From positions 1-64,000 of the forward strand of contig JABSRN010000007.1 in assembly GCA_013214025.1 (NCBI GenBank): 64,000 bases of DNA, in the 5' to 3' direction. Positions 7,604 through 18,809 of the stretch are shown here, piece by piece. A model generated the notes under the pieces. It searched no databases. It was not told the origin of the DNA and saw only the letters and a list, made by a program, of their open reading frames with translations. The DNA comes from Polyangiaceae bacterium (GTDB lineage: Bacteria > Myxococcota_A > Polyangia > Polyangiales > Polyangiaceae). A program made the position numbers and the translations under genes. Numbering within the stretch: position 1 is the stretch's first letter; every line of letters starts with the position of its first letter.

Positions 7604-9018
7604 ATGTCCCCTCACAGTTTTCTCATTTGCTCCGTTTTGGCGTTCGGCGTCTTGGTTGCCAGGACCGTCAACGCCAAAACGCCGCGCGGAGTCAAGGTGG
7701 TGTCCGGGCAAAGCGACTTCGCCAACTCCTGGTCCACGGTCGGCACAACGCCTCTCACCCTGCAACTAGCCCCCGGGGCCACCGTCAAGTTGAGCGCAGG
7801 GGCACAGCTCGGTTTCGCCAAATCGCTCAAACTTGCGCTGGGCAAGCGTGGCGCCAAAGTACGCACCTTGGTGCTCCGGGTGAAAGAAGGGCGAGCAGAC
7901 GTATACCTCCCTCCCGACAGCCATAGCCAAGCCGCCCTGCTGGTGCGAGGGCCTTCTCAGCTGAGCGCGGTAATCAAGATGGGGCACGGCGTGGTCGCCG
8001 TTCGAGACGGTAAGGTGACGGCCGCTTCCTACGCCGGCGAAATGCTCACCGCCTACAGGAGTAGTTGGAAAGACCTCGATGAAGGCAAAGCACGGACATG
8101 TGCGGCCGGTCGAGGCTACGGGCCTGAACGAGCGGTGCTCGGCAGACCCAGCGCGCGCAAACTCGCTCACGCGCTGCGGGTCGCCCTGAACACGGGCTCA
8201 AGTTCTTCGGCTATCTCGACAACCCCGTTCGCGGACGCCATCCAATACGTTTTTGAGCTGAACAAGCAGGGCACGCGAATCACAACGGTGGAGACAGAGG
8301 AGCCCAACGCCGAACTGACGGGTGTCACACCCGGGGTCTATACCGTCACGGGACATGGCGTAGATTCATCGGACTGCGGGGGCCCGATTCCCCCGCATCT
8401 TCGTTTCGAGTAATCGGAGTGAAGCTCGCCGAAGGCAGCTACTTCGCGAAGGACGGAACGAACCTCCTCAAGCGTTATCAGAGCAGCGAATTCATCGGAA
8501 TCGAAGGGCTCGAAGCCGGCTTTGGACGATATCCATATTTCGCGCCCGCCGCGCGGCGAATCGGCTTAGCCCGCCACAAGGCCATCACATTGACCCTGCG
8601 CGATCCGGTGACGAAACAGGAAGTCCACATTGAGATGGCCCCTCGAACGGTGAGCACGGAAGTTCAAGAACAAGAACGGATTTTTCTGGCCTAGCAGCGG
8701 ACTGAGGCTGCAGCTCCACCTGAAAGACGAAAGCGGCAGGCCCATGCCGAACGATCTGAAGTTCGACACCGCGGTCACGGTGAACGTGAAGGCGATCCGG
8801 CCCAAGTGGCAAGGCAAGGACGCACCCGGTACACGACTCTCCGTACGCCGAAGGGTGAGGGTCCCTGGCTGATTCGAGTCGACGTGAGAGACCAATGGGG
8901 TGGGGCACTCGGCAGGGAACTGATCGAGCTACGCCGGCCCAACGGAGAGCGGTCCGCATCGATTTCCCGCGCGCGAAAAGTACGAAACGCTCCCGAAAAG
9001 CGCTACGCGAAGCGCTAA
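7604..9018 (+). pseudogene. Broken FecR-domain exported protein gene (three single-base frameshifts)
   Basis: ATG 7604 starts a signal peptide (SFLICSVLAFGVLVARTVNA) and a FecR-like beta domain (VRVKEGRADVYLP-type region, LLVRGPSQLSAV). The frame ends at TAA 8413, but homologous-looking sequence goes on in other frames: from about 8368 the next frame reads GLRGPDSPASSFRVIGVKL and continues through GLEAGFGRYPYFAPAARRIG to about 8660; then the first frame resumes with KNKNGFFWPSSGLRLQLHL to about 8815; then the other frame gives TLRTPKGEGPWLIRVDVRD, ending at TAA 9018. The inferred lesions are one base lost near 8363-8371, one extra T at 8662-8664 and one base lost near 8815-8845. Repaired, it would be a protein of about 470 residues of the kind common in Myxococcota, with a C-terminal beta-sandwich tail. 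Confidence 0.8.
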
Positions 9019-9066
9019 CACAGGCGGCGTAAAACCACAGTGCAAGCGGCGCGCGCCCCGAGGCGC

Positions 9067-9104
9067 TGATTGCCAGGCACTGCGCGCGCCGTGCCTGGCA
9101 ATCA
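9067..9104. repeat. 14-bp perfect inverted repeat (hairpin)
   Basis: Arm 9067-9080 (TGATTGCCAGGCAC) is the exact reverse complement of 9091-9104, with a 10-nt GC-rich loop. It lies just after the broken FecR gene and at the apparent 5' end of the HAD remnant. There is no T-run after either arm, so it is not a classical intrinsic terminator, although a stem this strong would fold in RNA of either strand. It may mark the breakpoint that removed the N-terminus of the HAD gene. Confidence 0.75.
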
Positions 9105-9420
9105 CAGCTTCTGCGAACTCAAGAGCCAGGGGAACGCTTGGTTGGACGACGTTCCGGTATTTGTATGTGGCGACGACCCGCGAATCCACGCGCTGAAACC
9201 GGCTCCGTATCTGTTCTTGCTCGCGGCTTCTCTGCTCTCCCAGGAGCCCGCGGGCTGTCTCATGTCTGAGGATTCACCGGCAGGGTTGCAGGCAGGACTG
9301 GCCGCGGGCATTCAGGTGATCGCCGTCCCCCACGCAATGGCCGACCGCGCTTGCTACACGGAGGGCACCGCCTTTGTTGATAGCCTGATCGATATCACCC
9401 CATCGCGAATCGGCTTCTGA
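9070..9420 (+). pseudogene. C-terminal remnant of a HAD-superfamily hydrolase gene
   Basis: The frame of 116 codons contains VFVCGDDPRIHALKPAP, then FLLAASLLSQEPAGCLMSED and SPAGLQAGLAAGIQVIAVP. These are the HAD motif III Lys (KPAP) and the motif IV acidic pair (EDSPAG) of subfamily IA phosphatases/phosphoglucomutases. The N-terminal half with the nucleophile DxDGT(L/V)xD motif and cap domain is missing; upstream sequence is the hairpin and the end of the FecR pseudogene. Without motif I the product cannot be a working phosphatase, so I call it a remnant even though the surviving frame is clean. Confidence 0.7.
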
Positions 9421-9566
9421 AACGTTACTTTCAGCGTAAAATGTAGGGAGGCCGCCCAACGCGCCAAGGGGGGGATCGGCGACACCGGGCGACCGGATAT
9501 CAGAGCATTCGCAGCCACGGCATCGGCCAACTAACGGGCCAACACCCGATCAGTTGTTAGATCGGA

Positions 9567-11162
9567 TCAGTGGGCACCCGGAGGTGCTGACGGACGTGAT
9601 TCGATTTCCATCCAGCCGAAGAACACGTTCATGCATTCGCGCTGTTCCGCCGGCATGAACTCAAAGTTGCGACCCCTATCGATGATCTCCCAGAAGTCTT
9701 TGCTCTCCACACCTTCGAGCTGCTGGCGAATGGCATAGAGACGCTCACGCGGCTCGTTCTTCATGTCGTCGAAGATCATGAGCGCCTTCGCCTCATCGTC
9801 GTTGAGCAGATAGTACGCCGCCAACTTGACTTGGGCCTTGCGCACACCGAGGAGGCCCTTCTCCTGACTGCGTACCAGCAACGGTCGGTCCAGCTCCAGA
9901 AATTCTGCCAACATCTCGAGCTCTTCGACCGCACCCAGCTCATGGGCCAACTCGCATATCGCAGCGACGTCAAAGGCGGCAGTCTCGGTGACAAAGGTCA
10001 GCTTCATGTCGAAACTCACGTGCCCATAATATTTCATGTGCTTGACGCCTTCGAGGGCTGCCGCGCCATTGCCGTTGTTGAGCATTGCTTCGATCAGCAA
10101 TCGGTACTGGTTCAGCACGTTGTAGGCCGTGCGCACGTCCTTTGCGTTGAGCGTCGCCCGCAGATAGGAGTTCATGAAGCGGAACACCAAGCTGATGAGC
10201 TCCTTATCCCCCGCCTTGACCGCCGCCTCCCCGATGTATCGTGTGTCGATGGCAATCAGGTAGTTGATGTCCCGCATGGTACTGAGAGCTTCGTTGTAGA
10301 TGCCCAGGTACTGGCGCATCACCTTCCACTCCACCCACGAGCGCCGGGTCACAAGATCCGTCAAACTCTCGGAATCCATCGCCACAAAATCTGGATTCCG
10401 CGCGATGCCCTCGCCGACTTCAAACCAAATGTCCGGTAGAGTCGATTTGACGTCTAGATAACCGATAGCAAGATCCTTGAGCGCATCCACCGAACCACTG
10501 GCGATGATCTTATCGCGCCCCGAAATCGAGTTACTCGTGATATCCGTCAGCTCCTCCATGGCCGTCAGTACCGTGGCCTGGTCGTCGTTCCTCGAACCCG
10601 GACTGAGCTCGGTGGCGGCTCCGCCGATGATAGTGAGCGCCTGACGACGAATCCTGATGATGATGTTCATCGGCTCAAGGAACCAGAACACATATGCAAA
10701 ATAAGGCGCCATCAAGACGAGGCCGACGGTGGTCATCATGAGCATCGCCAGCAACGCCGCCCTCGGTACATAGTCGCCTTGCAGCGAAGCGCTCAGCCAG
10801 ACACCGCAGACGCAAACGATGATGTAGTAGGCCATCACCGAGTTGTTCAGACGGTCCTGAAAGAACATCCGCGTCACACCGGTGTACCGGTTCGCGGACA
10901 ACTGCACGATGATGCTGACGACCGTGATGACGATACCGAACACGGCCGCGATCACCCCCGCGAGCGAGCTCACAGCATCGGTCAGGCGATCGGCGTCGAA
11001 CATCAAGTATCGACTGAGAGGATCCGAGGCCGCCCAATCCGCGTCCGCGCCCGTCCAAAAGTGATCGACGGAGTAAAACCCCCAGAACACGACCAGAGCT
11101 GCCCCAGTGAGCCCCGTAATCTGCTTGAGCCACAGCTCTCGAAAATTGGGGCGCTCGCTCAT
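9567..11162 (-). CDS. DUF2254-like integral membrane protein
   Basis: 531 residues. Four predicted membrane segments lie in the first 170 residues: around 15-30, 65-90 (SLAGVIAAVFGIVITVVSII), 110-128 and 133-160. The motif VITVVSIIVQLSANRYTGVT is the DUF2254 signature. The rest is a long soluble alpha-helical domain, probably cytosolic, ending in a Pro-rich tail. DUF2254 has no assigned function. The gene is intact although it lies between two pseudogenes. Confidence 0.75.
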   Translation of the reverse strand: MSERPNFRELWLKQITGLTGAALVVFWGFYSVDHFWTGADADWAASDPLSRYLMFDADRLTDAVSSLAGVIAAVFGIVITVVSIIVQLSANRYTGVTRMFFQDRLNNSVMAYYIIVCVCGVWLSASLQGDYVPRAALLAMLMMTTVGLVLMAPYFAYVFWFLEPMNIIIRIRRQALTIIGGAATELSPGSRNDDQATVLTAMEELTDITSNSISGRDKIIASGSVDALKDLAIGYLDVKSTLPDIWFEVGEGIARNPDFVAMDSESLTDLVTRRSWVEWKVMRQYLGIYNEALSTMRDINYLIAIDTRYIGEAAVKAGDKELISLVFRFMNSYLRATLNAKDVRTAYNVLNQYRLLIEAMLNNGNGAAALEGVKHMKYYGHVSFDMKLTFVTETAAFDVAAICELAHELGAVEELEMLAEFLELDRPLLVRSQEKGLLGVRKAQVKLAAYYLLNDDEAKALMIFDDMKNEPRERLYAIRQQLEGVESKDFWEIIDRGRNFEFMPAEQRECMNVFFGWMEIESRPSAPPGAH

Positions 11163-11291
11163 CGACGCAGGATATCAGGCAATAGCTCAGGCCTAGGGAT
11201 TTCCGCGCGGGCCGCGTATAAGATCTTCTATATCTTGACCGGAGCCCGCCCTAGGGCGAACTACGAAACGATCCGAATCACCTGCAGCTGA

Positions 11292-14200
11292 CTAGGCGAG
11301 ACGTGCCAGGCGCCGAGGAATGGCGGAAGTCCCCCCACCCTGACGGAGGCGCTTGGTCGCGTCCCAACGCTCGCCCTCGGACCGCCGTTCTCCGTCGGGA
11401 AGCGTCTCGTCCAGGTCAATGCGATCGCCCACTTTACGACCCACCAACACACCGTCACGAAACATCAGGCGATTGGCGGTCACCGCGGCAACGCGATCCC
11501 CTGGGAGCCGATCCGCTCATGTTGAGCGGATCGGCTCCGCTCAACACTACCCATTCGCCACGATCCCCACGCCGCCGCGCTTCGCGAATTTCAGCGATAG
11601 CGATGGGCAAAGCGAACTGCTCGCCGCTGAATCCCTCTACAAAACGTCCGCCACGAATGTCCCCTCGGGCTTCTAGCCGACGGTAAACGCGGTGCAGATC
11701 GCGCCACGGGATCAACAAGTTCTCCCGCTGCAATAACTTTCTGAACACGACGCCGTAGCGACGCAGCAGAGTTTGAGCGTAGGCCACACAGTGGGGGTCC
11801 GCGTCGCTGAAAGTCGCTTCGGGTTGTGCCTCACTCACGGGGAGCAGAGACCAGCGCCCGGCCGCATCCAAGCTCGGCCCGCCACGACTTCGGCGGCCTC
11901 GCGAACCACGTGACTTTTTCGAGGCGGGCGATAACAGGGCCGGGAGTCCAGCAAAACTGTCCGAACTCACTCGACCCAAGGACACCAACTCCGCGAGGGC
12001 TCCCTCCACTTCCACTTGCAGTAATCCGGTATGGCTCCGGATGTCCGACAGGAACGAAGCCCCCCGCTCGGACAGTACGGACTCGACACGAGCCGCCTGT
12101 CCGCCGGGCTCGAAGCGCTCGGATTTCTGGCGGGCGCTCAGCGCGTGCAGTGCGGCGAAGTCCTCCCGAGCGGCCAGCGCGACGGGGGTAGAACGCATCG
12201 GGCCGCTCAATCGTAAGCCCGCGGTGGCCGCCAAGGAGGGGGTGAAGCGCGCCCAGACCACCTGCCCCGATAGGCAAGAGTGATATCGTCGTTCACACCA
12301 CTCTTCGGTGTCCTCGTTCCGACTGTAGCGTCCGCGCATCACGATGCCCTCGGACTCTAGAGCCAGCAGCCCCCACTGAATGTCAGACACCGCTAGGCCG
12401 AAGTGTTCACCCAATGTCGAGGCCGTTATCGGTCCGAGCACTTCCAAGCGTGCCCGCAAGATCTGACGCAGGCACTCCTCTTTATCCGCTGAGGTCGGCG
12501 GGTGCGGACAATTCAACGGCGGCTCAACCTTTCTGCTCTCGTATATTTTACCGAATTACCAGACCCGCTCCGCTGGGATCCACAGCTCGAACTGCCCTTG
12601 GCTGAGCACTCCCGCACGTCCGGACTCCGCCAACTTCTGCAAGTCTGGCAACCAGCCTCCGGCCGCGACTTCCGCCGGCGTAAAGAAGCCCTGAAGAAGT
12701 AGGGCATCGTGCAATTCGTCGAGTCCCCAGGGCTCCGGCCATGCTTCTTCGCGGAGCCGGGCGATGGCCGCGCCATCCAACTGTCCAAGAGCCGCCGCCG
12801 TCTCTGGATCCAAAAAGCGTCGGGCACGCACTGCTTGTGTCCGGCGTTCTTCCAGCGGCGCGCCGTCAAGGAAAGCGTAGGGCCCCGCCGTGAGAATTTC
12901 CGTGGCCAGCGGAGACGGTTCTGTCAGATCACGCGCCACCAAACGTTTGTTGCCCGCCGCCATGTCACGCAAGAGCTCAACAAATCGGCCGAAATCCATC
13001 GCTTCCGAGAAACAATCCGCCATGGTCTGGTTCACCAGGGGGTGGTCGACTATTTCCCGAGGGCCGGCGATGTTGTCCTGGCAGGCGACTTGGTCGGGGA
13101 ACACGACGGTCATCAGGTCGTCCGCATCCATTCGCTGAAATCGGGGAGGCATTTTATTGCCTGAACGAAAGCGCAACACGGCCAAGGCTCTTGAGCTGTT
13201 CCAGCGCCAGCGTGTAATAAACATCGAGGCGTTCAGCACAGCTTGTTCCAGCGCGTGACGAGCCGATGCTGCTTGGACGTAGCCGTATACATCCTTGAGT
13301 TCGAAACTGTGGGTCGGTCCCAAACTCAGCACGATCGCATCGTCCCCGACGGCCGCCTGCAGCTCAAAATTGAACCGCTGACAAAATTTCTTTCGGAGAC
13401 TGAGCCCCCAGGCCCGGTTCAGCCGGCTTCCGAAGGGCGAATGCACAATCAGTTGCATATTCCCTGTGTCGTCGAAAAAGCGCTCCATCACCAGAGTGTC
13501 CTGGCTGGGCATCACTCCCAGCGCCGCCCGAGCGCTCGCCAGATACGCCACCAATTGCTCGGCGCCGGCAGAAGAGATCTCGCCCGCCACCAAATCCCGA
13601 ACTGCCTCCGCCATGGCACGTCGTCGGGATTCTGCATCCGCCGAGTCGAACTCTCCCAGATGTTGATCCGCGCGGATGCGTAGCTGCGATACCGCCACCG
13701 AAAGCTCCGCGCTCCGGGAGGGGGCTTCTCCTAGCCAGAACGGAATCGTAGGCGGCTGACCCTGTGCGTCGTGGACTCGGACGACTCCCGGCTCCACCTT
13801 GGAGATTTTCCAGGCATTGTTCCCCAGCTGAAAGATATCCCCCTGCATGCTTTCGATAGCAAAGTCCTCGTTCACGAAGCCCACCTTGTGCCCACTCGGA
13901 TCCAGGGTGACCTCGTAGTCCGCCGTTTCCGGAATAGCGCCCCCCGAAGTCATCGCAGCCAGTCCGGCACCGCGCCGCCCGCGGATTTACCGATTCACCG
14001 CGTCGTAGTGGATACGGGCCCCCCGCCGGCCTCGTCGAGTAGAAAAGCCGTTGGTGAGCATCTCCACGACCGCCCGGAACGATTCGGAACTCAGAGCGCG
14101 GTAGGAGTAACTGCCGCGAATCAGCGCGAGCAGCTCGTCCTCGGTCCATTCATCCGTGGCGGAACAAGCCACAATTTGCTGAGCCAGAATATCCAACGGC

Positions 14201-15420
14201 GCCTCAGGCACTTCCAGCACATCCAGATCGCCGGCACGCACGGCGAGCAACAAGGCCGAACACTCCACCAAATCGTCCCGGCTGAGCGGGAACAGCCGGC
14301 CCTTAGGGGTTCGACCGAGGGAGTGCCCCGCCCATCCGACTCGTTGCAAGAACGACGCAATGCGCCCAGGCGACGACATCTGACACACCAGATCTACGTC
14401 GCCAATGTCGATCCCGAGTTCGAGCGAGCCCGTGGCAACCATGGCTCGAACCTGACCTGAGTTCAGCCTCTGCTCCGCATCCAGTCGACGCTCCTTCGCT
14501 AGGCTGCCGTGGTGAGCTGCCACTTGACCCTCGCCCAGACGTTTCTCCAAATGTCGCGTTAAGCGCTCGGCCAGCTTTCGCGTGTTGACGAATATCAGCG
14601 TGGTGGTGTGCGCTAGCGCAAGATCCGCCAAACGGGTGTACAGCTCTTCCCAGACCTCGCCGCTCATCACGGCCTCTAGCGGCGACTTGGGGAGCTCCAG
14701 CCCGATATCGAGGACGCGTAGATGACCACTCTCGATCACCACCGGCGGCGGTCACGCCGCACCCACGAGGAATCGCCCCACCGTATCGATGGGACGCTGA
14801 GTGGCAGAAAGCCCGATGCGGGTCAGCGGCCCCGCCACCAAATGTTGCAGGCGCTCCAGACTGATCGAGAGGTGGGAACCCCGCTTGTCGGCGATCACCG
14901 CATGGATCTCATCCACGATGACAGTGCGTATGGTGGAAAGCAGGCGCCTCCCGCCCTCGCTGGTGAGCAAGATAAATAGGGACTCCGGGGTGCTGACCAG
15001 AATGAGTGGCGGATGTCGGAGCATGCGAGTTCGATCCCGCGTCGCTGTGTCGCCAGTTCGAACCATGGAACGTATGTTGGCAGGCTCGTAGCCCATCACC
15101 TCAAGACAGCGAGCCGTGCCTGCCAGCGGTCACTCAAGGTTCCTTTCCACGTCCCGGCTCAGCGCCTTCAACGGCGACACGTACAGCACCCGTGTCTCTT
15201 CGGGCAGTGGGCCCTCTTGGGCCTCGCGCACCAGACTGTCGATCGCCGACAAGAACGCAGCGAGGGTCTTGTCGGATCCTGTGGGCGCCGCGATCAGGGT
15301 ATCTCGCCCTTGCCTGATATGAGGGCAAGCCTCCGTCTGGGGCGCTGTGGGTGCCTCAAATTCTTCGCTGAACCACCGAGCCACGGCGGGATGAAATTCA
15401 GCAAGCGATGACTCAGCCAT
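11292..15420 (-). pseudogene. lhr: Lhr-type long DEAD/DEAH helicase gene, inactivated by point mutations
   Basis: About 1376 codons run in one frame from ATG 15420 to 11504, with four stops inside it: TGA 15130-15132, TGA 14752-14754, TAA 13987-13989 and TAA 12556-12558. One extra base (a GGG run at 11503-11505 on the plus strand) shifts the last 70 codons, which continue as ANRLMFRDGVLVGRKVGD to 11292. Helicase motifs are otherwise legible: AAPTGSDKT (Walker A with Asp for the invariant second Gly, codon 15271-15273), [30 protein letters not shown] and QRVGWAGH. These are followed by the Lhr middle and C-terminal domains (HSPFGSRLNRAWGLSL). Lhr helicases act in DNA repair or RNA processing. 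All stops can arise by single substitutions, for example Lys AAA to TAA in VNR*IRGRRGA. Confidence 0.88.
11504..11545. repeat. Two overlapping, mutually exclusive hairpins
   Basis: Arm 11504-11519 pairs perfectly with 11523-11538 (16 bp, 3-nt loop). Alternatively 11521-11530 pairs perfectly with 11536-11545 (10 bp, 5-nt loop). The second arm is shared, so only one can form at a time. The sequence lies in the C-terminal part of the Lhr pseudogene, encoding the ADPLNM region, and its left edge meets the extra G of the frameshift. It looks like a short segment copied in inverted orientation (GAGCCGATCCGCTC/GAGCGGATCGGCTC). Confidence 0.8.
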
Positions 15421-15518
15421 GGGGGCCATAGACATAACCCGACTCAGCCCGGATGCCACTCCGCCATGCGCGTCTAGTGCCGCCGCCCGCCTTCAAGCGG
15501 GTAATGCAACCGCTGCTC

Positions 15519-16385
<867 letters not shown>

Positions 16386-16774
16386 GAGCCCACAAGAATA
16401 ATCCGACCACCGTAGGGGTCAATCTGATGATGGGCCGGCCACCGCGGTTCCCGAAAAATTATCAGAGTCAGATCGGTGGAGTCTCAGCTAATCCGGGGCG
16501 GTCGGCTTCGGGCCCTGGGGACCGTGGCGCCGACGCTCGCCGTCCAATTCGACCCACCGCACCCCTCGTTTCTGGTGACGAAACAGACAAAACTCCCAAA
16601 TATCCCACAAGATAGGAGGCTGCAGCGCGCCGGCTAGCCCCTCGCGTCATTCAGAAGCGCGACTCACTCACGGACCGGCTAGGCGACGATCTCCCACCCG
16701 CGAGGGTCTCGACGGCCGTTTCTTCACCAGCCGGCCGCATTTCTCGAGCAACCCCTTTTATCCCGCAGCTGGGC
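16386..16774. other. Intergenic stretch between two minus-strand genes
   Basis: About 390 bp. Short frames on both strands (for example 16427-16615 plus) have Arg/Pro-rich random-like composition. I see no RNA gene, repeat or strong hairpin. It should contain the promoter of the FHA-GGDEF gene and the end of the glycosyltransferase transcript, but no motif is clear enough to annotate. Confidence 0.4.
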
Positions 16775-18157
16775 TCAATCCAGCAAGGCACACGCAGGCC
16801 CCATTAGCCGCGGGCACGATTGTTCCTCCGCCAACAAGCTCCCCCGCACGTCCAACAACAACCCGCCATCGTCCGGCACGGGATCCATGAAAGGCGCCTG
16901 CTCTATGGCTATCGGCATCGAAAGGTTCGAGGAACCGTTATCCCGCACATGGTGAATGAGCTTGAGTGTGCGGAAGCCATCGAACCATTCCCGGAGCCGG
17001 CGCAGATACGACTCGGAGTTCGGTGCTTGCTGCCCGATCCGTCGCCACGCCTCGCGCGCTCCCTGGGCCATCAAGAACGCCCTCGGATGTTCACCCAAGC
17101 CATCCCAGATACTATCCAGCGATTGGGACCCGGCTTCAGGCTCCGAATCTTTCGACGGCTTACCCGTCTGGGCCAGCGCCACCAGCGCCCGATTGACCTC
17201 CCGCACCACCTCAAAACATCTCGGCGAGTAGAGCTCGAGCGTCGGTTCTTTCAGCAGTTTGTTGGTAGCGGCGCCAGTACCAAAGGGCACGCGATCCGAG
17301 AGCCGACTGCGCAGCACGACGGGATCCCCGGATAGACGCGCGAGGGGACGAATTTTGCTCAGCTTGTCGAGAAAGTAAAAGTCCTCCCCGGCCTGACGCT
17401 GGGGCATACCGCGCACGGCAGCGTAACTTTTTGCACTGACTACGAGGGTGCTTCCCATAGTCTGAAAGGCATAAGGCGACTCGGCCCAACGCAATCCCCG
17501 AGCGTGGTAGCGCAAGCGGATTTCGTACACGGCTGTCGCGCGATCCACCTCCATATCGCCACTCGGGGCGTGCCAAAAAGGAAACATCGCCGCCGAACAA
17601 TCGGCTCCCAAAGCTGCGATGCGTTCGAAGTAGTCCTCCGGCAAGGTCGCATCCGCATCAGACATAGCGATGAATGGCGCGCGCACTTGCTCTCGCACGA
17701 TCAGTTCCAACGCGAGATCGGCGCCCACTTTACGAGCCAAACCGACGCCTTGATCCGCCGGCAGTCGCCGGCCCTCGGTGTAACGGTCGATCACGATCAT
17801 CTGCACGTCACTGTCGGCGCCCCGCCACGCCCCGTGGGCCACCTCCTTCAGTACAAAGCTTTCGCGCAGTCCATCAAAACACCGGCGGTTCCGCTGAAAC
17901 ACAGAGTCATCCGCGTCCGCTCGGCCATTGACCACCACCAATACCAATACCGACTTTCGGGCTCCCTCAGCGCGGGCGATACGACGTACCGCCGCACGAT
18001 AACCGTCCACCAGATTCGGCTCCTCGGCACTCGCGGGGATCGCCAACACATAGTCGACGGGCGCTTGCCCTGACGGGAACAGGTCCGCGGCGAGCTGAAT
18101 CTCCTCCGCAGCGTAGCGGCTGCGGTATTGTAGAGAGAATCGCCCCAGAGCGTTCAC
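16775..18157 (-). CDS. Glycosyltransferase family 2-like protein
   Basis: 460 residues without membrane segments. Residues 36-45 (DYVLAIPASAEE) resemble the GT2 opening strand, followed by SVLVLVVVNG, the donor-binding SDADATLPEDYFERI with a DxD metal site, and the downstream acidic catalytic-type segment GEDFYFLDKL. These suggest a nucleotide-sugar-dependent transferase of GT-A fold. The C-terminal 200 residues are less typical and may recognise the acceptor. The gene is last in a minus-strand run (lipoprotein, yjbQ, miaE, this gene) with spacings of 6, 44 and 32 nt. The acceptor is unknown; envelope or secondary-metabolite glycosylation are both possible. Confidence 0.75.
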   Translation of the reverse strand: MNALGRFSLQYRSRYAAEEIQLAADLFPSGQAPVDYVLAIPASAEEPNLVDGYRAAVRRIARAEGARKSVLVLVVVNGRADADDSVFQRNRRCFDGLRESFVLKEVAHGAWRGADSDVQMIVIDRYTEGRRLPADQGVGLARKVGADLALELIVREQVRAPFIAMSDADATLPEDYFERIAALGADCSAAMFPFWHAPSGDMEVDRATAVYEIRLRYHARGLRWAESPYAFQTMGSTLVVSAKSYAAVRGMPQRQAGEDFYFLDKLSKIRPLARLSGDPVVLRSRLSDRVPFGTGAATNKLLKEPTLELYSPRCFEVVREVNRALVALAQTGKPSKDSEPEAGSQSLDSIWDGLGEHPRAFLMAQGAREAWRRIGQQAPNSESYLRRLREWFDGFRTLKLIHHVRDNGSSNLSMPIAIEQAPFMDPVPDDGGLLLDVRGSLLAEEQSCPRLMGPACALLD

Positions 18158-18189
18158 AGGGCCGTCATCCTAAATCAGCCACTGACGGT

Positions 18190-18765
18190 TCAGTGCACGG
18201 CGGCGCGGTGAGGCAAGGATTCTACCAACTTCGCCTCTTCGTCAAAAAAATAGTCCGCCCGCTCCCGGATCTGGTCAAGCTCAAAGTAATGACGGGCCAG
18301 ACGGAAGAACAATCCATGATGGCGGGCCTCCGCGCGGGTGATCTCCTCGTACAAAGTCTTGAGCTTGGGCTCCGTGATGGCGCCAGTGACCATGCGCAAA
18401 CGCTCGCAACCCCGGGCCTCGACGATCCCGGGAATGATCAGACGGTCGAGCAACAGGGCATCTCCGCCAGATTTGCACGCGAGCTGTCGCAGACCGTTGA
18501 CGTATTCGTCTTTGGAATCGGAATTCAAACGTAAGCCGCGGGCGGCCAACACCTCGTACATGATCCGAAAGTGCTCGAGCTCCTCCTGGGCGAACTCGAT
18601 CAGCGGCATCACCAAAAGGCTTCGGTCTGAGTACTTCGCCACCAGGCTCATGCCCATGGCGCTGGCTTTCCGTTCGCACAGGGTGTGATCCACCACGAAG
18701 GCGTCGAAATCTGCCATCACCACCTCCAACCACTCGGGGGACGTGCTCACCCTCAGCTCGAACAT
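18190..18765 (-). CDS. miaE: tRNA-(ms2io6A)-hydroxylase MiaE
   Basis: 191 residues from ATG 18765; the frame is open to 18888 but the extra 41 residues would overlap yjbQ and do not match the family. The di-iron ferritin-like ligands are visible in DHTLCERKAS, EFAQEELEHF, PGIVEARGCERL and ITRAEARHHGLFF. The enzyme hydroxylates 2-methylthio-N6-isopentenyladenosine at position 37 of tRNAs, an O2-dependent step, so the cell should also make ms2i6A by MiaA and MiaB. Those genes are not in the window. Confidence 0.93.
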   Translation of the reverse strand: MFELRVSTSPEWLEVVMADFDAFVVDHTLCERKASAMGMSLVAKYSDRSLLVMPLIEFAQEELEHFRIMYEVLAARGLRLNSDSKDEYVNGLRQLACKSGGDALLLDRLIIPGIVEARGCERLRMVTGAITEPKLKTLYEEITRAEARHHGLFFRLARHYFELDQIRERADYFFDEEAKLVESLPHRAAVH

Positions 18766-18809
18766 AGGTTTTTCTTTGGGGATCTCCGACACGGCCACCG
18801 TGCTTAGCA

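Noticed and set aside
9067-9104. Intrinsic terminator
   Set aside because: The stem is strong but neither side is followed by a run of T.
12556-14742. Treating each Lhr piece as a separate small helicase or HTH gene
   Set aside because: All pieces are in one frame and together rebuild the normal Lhr domain order; none has its own ribosome-binding site of note.
11292-15420. Reading the in-frame stops of the Lhr gene as recoded codons (selenocysteine or readthrough)
   Set aside because: Both TGA and TAA occur, none at a Cys position, no SECIS-like hairpin was seen after them, and a frameshift and a Walker A change are also present.
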